Source: a virus. From it: a DNA stretch of 20,902 nucleotides. The notes below the pieces were generated by a model. That model searched no databases and was not told the DNA's origin. It saw only the letters and a program-made list of their open reading frames with translations. Shown here in pieces: positions 6,752 to 13,500 of this stretch (within the stretch, counting starts at the first letter, position 1; every line of letters begins with the position of its first letter). Position numbers and translations under genes: made by a program. The stretch covers positions 1 through 20,902 of the IMG/VR virus record IMGVR_UViG_3300021141_000072; one strand, given 5' to 3'.

Positions 6752-7170
6752 TGAGTAATATTGATTTAAACAAATACAAAGATTTTGTAGAAGCCGTAAC
6801 TAGTAGTGCAAGTAATGATTTGACTACATTTATGAACCGTTGTGATGAACTTGATGGTAATGATGGAGGACCTGATATCAACGTCCCACTATTACTTACA
6901 GCTTGTCTAGGATTAGCGGCTGAAGGTGGTGAGTTTATTGAAGTGCCCAAGAAGATGTTTTTTCAAGGTAAACCACTGACAGAAGCAGAAGTGTTTCACT
7001 TAAAGCGAGAGTTGGGTGATGTTATGTGGTACTGGATTAATGCTTGTCGTGCATTGAATCTTGACCCAAATGATGTGATTGATGAGAATGTTCGTAAATT
7101 AGAAAGTCGTTATCCCGGTGGAACTTTTGACGCACATTATAGTGAAAATCGAAAAGAAGGCGATATCTAA
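6751..7170 (+). CDS. MazG-like nucleotide pyrophosphohydrolase
   Basis: The 139-residue product has the paired acidic motifs of the all-alpha NTP pyrophosphohydrolase (MazG/dUTPase-like) family. They are Glu58-x2-Glu61 in 'AAEGGEF' and Glu87-x2-Asp90 in 'RELGDVMWYW', followed by the Asn/Lys-containing helix 'DVIDENVRKLESRYPGGTFD'. Such enzymes convert NTPs or dNTPs to monophosphates plus pyrophosphate. In phages they are thought to shape nucleotide pools or counter the host alarmone response. Start overlaps the upstream stop by one base. It shares the sigma70 promoter at 5529 and so should be early, in keeping with the dNMP kinase at 9450. Its stop is followed by a hairpin containing a late promoter rather than a clear terminator. 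Substrate preference is unknown. Confidence 0.85.
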   Translation: MSNIDLNKYKDFVEAVTSSASNDLTTFMNRCDELDGNDGGPDINVPLLLTACLGLAAEGGEFIEVPKKMFFQGKPLTEAEVFHLKRELGDVMWYWINACRALNLDPNDVIDENVRKLESRYPGGTFDAHYSENRKEGDI

Positions 7171-7177
7171 GAACCAA

Positions 7178-7210
7178 TAGTTTCCTGATAAATACAACAT
7201 CAGGAAACTA
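7178..7210 (+). promoter_or_regulatory. Late promoter inside a 12-bp inverted repeat that covers the gp13 RBS
   Basis: TAGTTTCCTGAT (7178-7189) and ATCAGGAAACTA (7199-7210) are perfect inverted repeats around a 9-nt loop. The late promoter GATAAATA (7187-7194) begins in the left arm. The Shine-Dalgarno AGGAAA (7202-7207) lies in the right arm, 5 nt before ATG 7213. RNA reading through from the early promoter at 5529 would fold and hide the RBS. RNA started at the late promoter (about 7200) would lack the left arm and be translatable. Confidence 0.75.
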
Positions 7211-7212
7211 AT

Positions 7213-8010
7213 ATGACTATATCTGCAACAGCAAACATTCTTTCTACACCAACCGGCTTAACACTAGATGAGTTGAAACAAGCATTATTCAGCAATCTAC
7301 GTTATAGATTGGGTGATGGCATTATTGACCTAGAGTTAGATCCGCAACACTATGAAGCGGCGTACAACTATGCAATCAAAGTATATCGTCAAAGAGCACA
7401 AAATGCTACGGCTGAATCATATACACTAATGACAGTTGTAAAAAACGTAGATACTTATACACTGCCTCAAGAGTTTATCAATGTTCGTTGTATCTATCGT
7501 AGAACAGTTGGATTAGAGACTGGCCCGGGAGCAAGCAGTTTTGATCCGTTCAGTAGTGCTATTTTAAACACTTATCTATTAAACTATAACTATGCAGGTG
7601 GTATGGCAACATATGACTTCTATGCAGGTTATGTTGAACTAGCCGCACGTATGTTTGGTGGATATGTAATCTATACATTTGATCCAGTTACAAAAGTTAT
7701 TCGTATTGTTCGTGATCCAAAAGGTAGTGGCGAACGAGTATTAATTTGGGCTGATGTTCAAAGACCAGAAGAAGTATTACTACAAGATCCGGGCGCTGGT
7801 GTATGGATTGGCGACTTTATCTTAGCTAATCTTAAACTAATCATTGGTGAAGCACGTGAGAAGTTTGGAACAATTGCAGGTCCAGGTGGTGGCACAACAC
7901 TAAATGGAACAGCTATGAAAGCTGAAGGCAAAGCCGCAATGGAACAACTGTATGATGAACTAAAACGCTATGTAGATTACAGTCAGCCATTGACTTGGGT
8001 ACAAGGCTAA
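7213..8010 (+). CDS. 13: Neck protein, T4 gp13-like (head completion)
   Basis: The 265-residue product fits the gp13 pattern of T4-like marine phages. There is an N-terminal helical region of acidic character ('RYRLGDGIIDLELDPQHYEAA', split by 'LTLDELKQALF'), then a beta segment with 'VDTYTLPQEFINVRCIYR'. The C-terminal helix region has 'REKFGTIAGPGGGTTLNG', with Gly-rich 'GPGGG..LNG' as in cyanophage gp13. gp13 binds the portal with gp14 to form the neck that seals the filled head and accepts the tail. Expression should be late, from the promoter at 7187. The ATG has AGGAAA at a 5-nt spacing. The stop is immediately followed by the ATG of the modular protein at 8011, so both are in one late transcript. 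Confidence 0.75.
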   Translation: MTISATANILSTPTGLTLDELKQALFSNLRYRLGDGIIDLELDPQHYEAAYNYAIKVYRQRAQNATAESYTLMTVVKNVDTYTLPQEFINVRCIYRRTVGLETGPGASSFDPFSSAILNTYLLNYNYAGGMATYDFYAGYVELAARMFGGYVIYTFDPVTKVIRIVRDPKGSGERVLIWADVQRPEEVLLQDPGAGVWIGDFILANLKLIIGEAREKFGTIAGPGGGTTLNGTAMKAEGKAAMEQLYDELKRYVDYSQPLTWVQG

Positions 8011-9390
8011 ATGAGAGCAACAGAGTTCATTGTTGAAGGTGTGACGGAAGGCAAATTAAATGAGATCCGTGACCAACTTTGGACCTGGGTTCAGTCTAAA
8101 TTTCCAAGAACACAATGGCCTGAATATGTGCAACGAGATTTTTTATATCAACAAGCAAAGGGCATTCGTAATCAAGCCGAGTTAGATGATTTTCTAAAAA
8201 GAAACAGAAATGATTTTGGTAAAGTGCAATGGCGTTTAGAAAAACTACCAATAACCATGGATATCTTTACTCCTAAAACGCAAAGAATGATTTTAAGTCG
8301 TGAAGGTGGTAGTTCTAATCCTTTTCAAGTGCCGCGTGACGCTGAAAGACACGCACAGCAATTAAAAATAATTCAACAAAAGGGCGTGAGTGAAGAACCC
8401 ATTATCGTTGCTAAATTATCAAACGGTTATGATTTGATTGAAGGTTGGCACAGAACTATTCAACATTTGAAGGAATTCCCCCAAGGTTACACCGCACCTG
8501 CTTGGGTAGGTTATGGGGCAACTTATACAAGCGAAAGTGTAGAGCAAGGTGTGGCGGAAGGATTAGATGAGGCAGTGGGTGATAACTATCTTTATCACGC
8601 TACAATGCCTGCAGGCATAATGCGTATACTGCGTACCGGAGCAATCAAAGCAACTGACCGCCCGCAGCCATCTACCAAAGCAAGAACACAGTATCCCACA
8701 ATCAGCACCACTAGATCAAAACAATATGCCGAGTCAAATGAGTTTGTGGATTTCTTAAATTTAACCAAAGAAGGCAATGCAGTGATATTGGTGTTTGATC
8801 GCAATGCTGTGGCCAACCACTACAAGATGTTTGGCACAAGTCAAGGTACACAAACTGTAGGTGACGAATATGAAGAAGTAATTGTTGCCCCTAAAGGATC
8901 AATGCCAATCAAAGGAACATTAAAGGGATTCTATTTTAATCCAAAACGTACTAGTGAAATTCAAGAATATCAAGATGTGCCTTGGTTCAAAGAATTATTA
9001 AACAGTCCATATTATATGGGACAAGAGCAAGCTGTGGCGGAAGGTCTTTTCGACAGATTTAAGAAAAAACTAACAGCCAATATTGGCGGAATAGATTTAA
9101 CAGCATCTAAAGAGGGCGGCAGAATTATAATCGATGCATCTTCACAGGGTAAACAATTAGGTATTGTAATGTTCAATATCAATGGCAAAACTCTAGTTGC
9201 CGACAGATTAATGGTTCAACCTGAGTATCGAGGACAAGGAATTGCTGAAATTATGTATGACTGGGCAAAAGGACTTGGCTACACGGTACAACGTAGTAGC
9301 GATCAGACTGATGACGGCAAGAGATTCTGGGATAAACTCAAAGGTGAAGAGACAAATGTATGGGAGCAAGATGTGGCGGAAGGCACTTAA
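8011..9390 (+). CDS. Modular protein: capsid-targeting-like N-terminus, ParB-like, ART-like and GNAT-like modules
   Basis: The 459-residue protein starts 'MRATEFIVEG', very close to the T4 internal-protein targeting peptide (recalled as MKTYQEFIAEA, cut after E). Module 1 (about 15-177) has a ParB/sulfiredoxin-like patch 'GYDLIEGWHRTI' at 139-150. Module 2 (about 185-338) has 'YLYHAT' (193-198), 'ISTT' (231-234) and 'DEYEEV' (285-290), the order of ADP-ribosyltransferase motifs (H/R, STT, ExE). Module 3 (about 346-451) has the acetyl-CoA-binding GNAT motif 'QPEYRGQGIA' (403-412). Each module is followed by EQxVAEG, at 178-184, 339-345 and 452-458, the last one residue from the C-terminus. The motif resembles the T4 prohead-protease site ([L/I]xE before G/A). 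The ATG abuts the gp13 stop, with AAGG upstream. Catalytic activity is unproven for every module; GNAT is the surest, ParB-like the weakest. Confidence 0.7.
   Translation: MRATEFIVEGVTEGKLNEIRDQLWTWVQSKFPRTQWPEYVQRDFLYQQAKGIRNQAELDDFLKRNRNDFGKVQWRLEKLPITMDIFTPKTQRMILSREGGSSNPFQVPRDAERHAQQLKIIQQKGVSEEPIIVAKLSNGYDLIEGWHRTIQHLKEFPQGYTAPAWVGYGATYTSESVEQGVAEGLDEAVGDNYLYHATMPAGIMRILRTGAIKATDRPQPSTKARTQYPTISTTRSKQYAESNEFVDFLNLTKEGNAVILVFDRNAVANHYKMFGTSQGTQTVGDEYEEVIVAPKGSMPIKGTLKGFYFNPKRTSEIQEYQDVPWFKELLNSPYYMGQEQAVAEGLFDRFKKKLTANIGGIDLTASKEGGRIIIDASSQGKQLGIVMFNINGKTLVADRLMVQPEYRGQGIAEIMYDWAKGLGYTVQRSSDQTDDGKRFWDKLKGEETNVWEQDVAEGT
8032..8051 (+). repeat. Degenerate copy of the VAEG-coding repeat near the N-terminus
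   Basis: GTTGAAGGTGTGACGGAAGG matches the 20-bp repeat found three times downstream at 16 of 20 positions, in the same reading frame. It encodes Val8-Glu-Gly-Val-Thr-Glu-Gly14, directly after the targeting-like N-terminus. It may be the ancestral or a decayed copy. Confidence 0.5.
8542..8561 (+). repeat. 20-bp in-frame repeat, copy 1 (EQGVAEG)
   Basis: GAGCAAGGTGTGGCGGAAGG encodes residues 178-184 at the seam between the ParB-like and ART-like modules. It is identical to copies 2 and 3 except at base 9, the middle base of the variable codon. Synonymous positions are also conserved. Confidence 0.9.
9025..9044 (+). repeat. 20-bp in-frame repeat, copy 2 (EQAVAEG)
   Basis: GAGCAAGCTGTGGCGGAAGG encodes residues 339-345 at the seam between the ART-like and GNAT-like modules. 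Nineteen of 20 bases match the other full copies, including the GTG and GCG codons. Confidence 0.9.
9364..9383 (+). repeat. 20-bp in-frame repeat, copy 3 (EQDVAEG)
   Basis: GAGCAAGATGTGGCGGAAGG encodes residues 452-458, followed by one Thr and the stop codon. Its position at the very end of the gene means the GNAT-like module is flanked by a copy on both sides. Confidence 0.9.
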
Positions 9391-9399
9391 CCTAAACTC

Positions 9400-9437
9400 T
9401 TTACTTTACAACATTCCTGTAGTATACTATATACTAC
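9400..9437 (+). promoter_or_regulatory. Host-type promoter overlapping a perfect 8-bp palindrome
   Basis: Two overlapping promoter-like pairs have 17-bp spacing: TTTACT (9400-9405) with TATACT (9423-9428), and TTTACA (9405-9410) with TATATA (9428-9433). The -10 region lies inside an inverted repeat, GTAGTATA (9419-9426) and TATACTAC (9430-9437), around a 3-nt centre. This could be an operator for a dimeric repressor. The RBS GGGAG (9438-9442) follows, 7 nt before the kinase ATG. Confidence 0.6.
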
Positions 9438-9449
9438 GGGAGTTTTTTT

Positions 9450-10082
9450 ATGATTATTGGAGTTACAGGATTGATCGGTAGCGGCAAAGATACTATTGCT
9501 GACTATCTTTGTACATTTCACGGATTTAAACGTATGAGTTATGCGGCCTCATTGAAAGATGCAGTCGCCGCAGTATTTGGTTGGAACAGAGAATACTTAG
9601 AAGGCTCTACTAAAACTAGCAGAGCTTGGCGAGAACAAAAAGACGAATGGTGGAGTAATCGTTTGGGTATGGATATTACTCCACGATGGGTCTTACAATA
9701 TTGGGGTACAGAAGTATGCCGTAATAACTTTCACACTGATATTTGGGTAGCAAGTGTAGAGAATAAACTACGTCAAACAGATGAAAACATTGTGATTACT
9801 GACTGTCGTTTTGCCAATGAAGTCAAAGCATTAAAGAACGTGGGTGCTGTTACAATGCGTGTAAGCAGAGGTGAACGTCCAGTATGGTATAGTGCCGCAG
9901 TTGATTATAACAATGAACCTGAAGGTAGCGAACAAAGACTAAAAGCTATGGTAGAGTTAGGTAACTATTGCGTACACGCTAGCGAGTATAGTAGTATCGG
10001 TTTATTGTATGACTATTACATTGATAACAATGGGTCAATTGATGAGTTACACAAGCAAGTCAACTCAGTGGTCAACTTCTAA
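9450..10082 (+). CDS. 1: Deoxynucleoside monophosphate kinase, T4 gp1-like
   Basis: The 210-residue product opens with a Walker A P-loop, Gly7 to Thr15 ('GLIGSGKDT'), right at the N-terminus as in phage dNMP kinases. Further on are 'PRWVLQYWGTEVCR' (about 71-84), a stretch I associate with phage dNMP kinases, and 'VITDCRFANEV', a Walker-B-like strand with Asp and Arg that likely contacts the nucleotide. Length is somewhat below T4 gp1 (241 aa). Such enzymes phosphorylate dNMPs, including modified ones in T4, to dNDPs for phage DNA synthesis. The gene has its own host-type promoter and RBS (GGGAG, 7 nt), so it is probably early although it sits between late genes. Its 3' end overlaps the convergent HNH gene by 18 bp. 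Confidence 0.85.
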   Translation: MIIGVTGLIGSGKDTIADYLCTFHGFKRMSYAASLKDAVAAVFGWNREYLEGSTKTSRAWREQKDEWWSNRLGMDITPRWVLQYWGTEVCRNNFHTDIWVASVENKLRQTDENIVITDCRFANEVKALKNVGAVTMRVSRGERPVWYSAAVDYNNEPEGSEQRLKAMVELGNYCVHASEYSSIGLLYDYYIDNNGSIDELHKQVNSVVNF

Positions 10083-10412
10083 GTCACCACGACGCCAAGT
10101 TATTTCTTTACGCTTAACAACCTCAATACAGCATAAGCAGACAGTTCGTAAATTAGTAAGAGCAATATTTTCTAAATTACCATCAATGTGATATACTGTC
10201 AACTGTGATGTAAACAAACTTTTAAAGCCACATAAGTCACAAGTGGCTTTTTTCTTGTAACCACTCTTAGTCCAGTTAGCCTTTCTAGGCTTTAACTTTT
10301 TCTTCTTACGACCACACTCATCACATCCGCTTCGATAGTGTGTGACACCCTCACGGATATAATTCACAGCACAGTGATTCTTTCCGCAAGATTTACATAT
10401 AGGTCTTAGCAT
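10065..10412 (-). CDS. HNH-type zinc protein, probable endonuclease
   Basis: In 115 residues there are four CxxC pairs: Cys6/9, Cys30/33, Cys58/61 and Cys92/95. The last two enclose an HNH-like core, 'YHIDGN' (His75, Asp77, Asn79) followed by Asn87, 'NLRTVC'. This is the beta-beta-alpha-metal arrangement of small HNH nucleases with a treble-clef zinc site. A Lys/Arg-rich stretch (36-55) would suit DNA binding. Such genes in phages are often free-standing homing endonucleases, but packaging-related HNH proteins also exist. Here no interrupted gene is evident next to it. The ATG lies 4 nt after a perfect late promoter, with no Shine-Dalgarno. It points against all neighbours and overlaps the dNMP kinase 3' end. 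Confidence 0.7.
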   Translation of the reverse strand: MLRPICKSCGKNHCAVNYIREGVTHYRSGCDECGRKKKKLKPRKANWTKSGYKKKATCDLCGFKSLFTSQLTVYHIDGNLENIALTNLRTVCLCCIEVVKRKEITWRRGDLEVDH

Positions 10413-10416
10413 ACAG

Positions 10417-10424
10417 TATTTATA
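10417..10424 (-). promoter_or_regulatory. Perfect late promoter TATAAATA abutting the HNH gene start
   Basis: The minus strand reads TATAAATACTGT and then ATG. The octamer is the exact T4 late consensus. With T4 geometry the transcript would begin at or one base within the start codon, giving a leaderless mRNA. A palindrome CCTTCGAAGG lies just upstream (10427-10436). Confidence 0.7.
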
Positions 10425-10436
10425 ACCTTCGAAGGC

Positions 10437-10456
10437 ACGGTAATACCGTCTTTTTT
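10437..10456 (+). terminator. Short hairpin with T6 tract, probable terminator before gp18
   Basis: ACGGT (10437-10441) and ACCGT (10445-10449) form a 5-bp stem with a 3-nt loop, followed by C and TTTTTT (10451-10456). It would end forward transcripts running past the dNMP kinase, separating them from the late sheath gene. The stem is short, so efficiency is uncertain. Confidence 0.5.
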
Positions 10457-10465
10457 GAATTTTCT

Positions 10466-10473
10466 ACTAAATA
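10466..10473 (+). promoter_or_regulatory. Weak late-promoter-like motif ACTAAATA upstream of gp18
   Basis: ACTAAATA matches the late octamer at six of eight positions and lies 54 nt before the sheath ATG, downstream of the terminator hairpin. A sheath gene needs strong late expression and no better motif is visible in 10457-10527. The RBS AAAGGAAA precedes ATG 10528. Confidence 0.35.
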
Positions 10474-10527
10474 ATAGTATGCAATTTAGGTAGTAAACCT
10501 CATAATTTTACATAAAGGAAAAATAAA

Positions 10528-13500
10528 ATGGCATTAACATCTCCAGGCGTAGAAGTAACGATCACCGACGAAAGTCAATACTTACCAGCCGCAACAGGCT
10601 CAGTTCCGCTAGTTCTATTAGCAACAGCACAAAATAAAGCAAACGCTAGCGGTACAGGAGTAGCAGTAGCTACTACAGCGGCTAACGCAAACAAATTATA
10701 TCAAGTAACAAGTCAACGTGATTTAGTAAACTTATATGGTACACCTTTCTTCTATACAACGACAAACGGTACACCAATTCAAGGTTATGAATTGAACGAA
10801 TACGGTTTGTTAGCGGCATACTCATTGCTAGGAGTTACAAATCGTTGCTACGTACTACGTTGCGACATTGACTTAGCAAGTTTAGTAGGTCAAACAGGTC
10901 GCCCAACTGGCGCCCCAGCCGACGGCACGTATTGGTTAGACAGTACTACAAGTACTTGGGGTATCTATGAATTTAATGCAACAACTGGTCAGTTTGCATT
11001 ACAGTCACCTATTGTTATTACAGATAGTACTAATTTATCCGGAGGTGTTCCTCTAGTGAGCATTGGCGCAATTGGTGATTATGCAGTTAATGCAATAGAA
11101 GTAACTAATTCACCAACCGGTACTGATAGAACATATTATTATAAAACAACTAATAATGTATGGGTAGTATTAGGTGGTACTGCCTGGAGACTCGATATTC
11201 CTGCAGTTACGTCAACTGTTTCTAACCCAACAATTTCGGCAGGCGGAACGCTTGTTATTGGTATGAGTGGTTTGTTCTCTGCTACTATTACCATTACATC
11301 TGGTAATACTGTGTCTACTATTGCAACTGCAATTAATAATCTAGGCTGGACAAACTTAAGTGCAGAAGTTAGAAGCGGCAAGTTATGTTTGTTTACTAGC
11401 CAAAGACTAAGTGTATCAGCTAATTCAGCAAACGCTAGTCTAGAGATTAGTGGAACAGGATCATTTAGTTCATTAGGTATTACTGCAGGAACGTATTATA
11501 CCCCATTATTGACATACGGCACAAGTGCTCAAATGCCATTATGGACAAGCAGTCAATCACAGCCTCGTCCAACAGGTAGTGTTTGGCTTAAGGTAGGAGA
11601 AGCCGGCAATGGATTAGCCCCTGTCATATCAAGATACAGTACTGCAACAGCATCATGGATTGCAAAAAATATATCATTGGCTACATCAGACTGGGCGGTT
11701 ACTTCAGTATTAGATGCAACAGGTGGACAAGCTATTCCTGCAGGAAGTATATATGGTCAATATAATTTCAATAGTGCTTTCCCTCAGGCACCGGTGTACT
11801 TCTGGGAGAGAATTGCAACTGGTCCTACTGTCATAACAGGTAGTAATACAGCCCCTGATTTTACAGCAGGCCCGTATTATATGGATGTTTATGTAAGTGT
11901 TCCCGGCAGCACAACATTGAGTTCAGCATACAATTTTACTTTAGCCGACAATAGTGACGCTACGGATTTTGTAACAGCTTGGTATGCCGCTGGTATTCCA
12001 TACACAACAGCAACAGTAACAACAGAAGGTTCTATTCAGTTAACACATACTGAAGGTGGTGAAATTATTATGACTGATTACGTAGATTCATCATTTGTAT
12101 CTACTGGTACAAGTAATGGTTTAATCACAGAAGCTGGTTTTATTATAGGAACAACAACTGGTGTTAAGTATGGTCCAAGTGTATTTGTAAGTTCTACTGG
12201 TATAGCACAAACTTCTACTAGTGGAAGTGGTTCTGCCGCAACATTTCAAGCACAGTCAATATACGGAACATATCTTTTAAACGGTGACGGTGTAACTGCC
12301 GGAGGAAGTGGATATGCAATAGGTGATACAATTACAATTGCTGGTACAGTATTTGGTGGTGCAACACCCGCTAACGATTTAGTTGTTGAAGTTACGGCCG
12401 TTTCAACAGGTGCAGTAACAGCAGTAACGTATATATCAGGTGCCCCTGTTGCAGAATATAGAACTCAGTTAAGTAACTGGGTTGAATTTACTTATACTGC
12501 AAACGAAGGTGCTCCAGTAACTGAACCTGCTAATAATACTAACTGGTTCTGGTCTGTTGTTGACCAAGTTGATATTATGGTTCAAAAAGGCGGTGCTTGG
12601 ATTGGTTATAGAAATACAGCATACGATACGACTGGTGCACCTGCTTCAACCGGAACAAATACAACTGATGTAAATGGCCCTATCATTAGTGCTACTGCAC
12701 CTACAACACAAAGTGATGGTACTGCATTAGCATATGGTGACTTGTGGATTGATACAAGTAATTTAGAATTATATCCAGTAATCAGTCGTTGGCAAGCAGT
12801 CAACGGTGAGAATACGTGGGTATTGATTAACAATACTGACCAAACAGGTTCAACAGGTGTTCTATTCCAAGATGCACGTTGGGCAACAAATGGTAATACA
12901 AGTATTACAGATGATCCTATTCCAACAATACAAACAATGTTGTCAAGTAACTACTTAGATTTAGATGCTCCTAATCCAACACTATATCCACAAGGTATGT
13001 TGTTATTCAACACACGCCGTTCAGGTTATAATGTTAAACAGTATCGTAGTAACTACCTTACTCCAGCTAACTTCCCTGATGAAGGTAGCTACCCAACCGA
13101 GACAGCATCTTGGGTAACAGTAAGTGGTAATACTGCAAGTGGTGCTCCTTATATGGGACGTGCGGCACAACGTGCTATGGTTGTTCAAGCATTGCGTTCA
13201 GCAATTGATACTAACACAGACATTCGTGATGAAGATAACTACTTTAACTTGATGGCTACTCCTAACTATCCAGAACTACAACCTAACATGGTTGTATTGA
13301 ATGCGGATCGTGGGGAGACAGGTTACATTATCGGTGATACACCATTAGGTCTTACTGATAGTGCTACTGATATTCAAGCTTGGGCTAACAATGACGCAGG
13401 TGCAACATCAACCGGTGAGACTGGTTTAGTTACACGTAACACTTATTTGGGTCTATTCTACCCAAGTGGTATTACAAATGACTTACAAGGTAACGAAGTT

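Noticed and set aside
8542-9383. The 20-bp repeats as a CRISPR or tandem array
   Set aside because: Copies are far apart (483 and 339 bp), lie within a coding frame and have no spacer regularity.
9242-9481. A 79-codon plus-strand frame over the end of the modular gene
   Set aside because: It is out of frame with two well-supported genes, has no RBS and a basic, unstructured-looking product.
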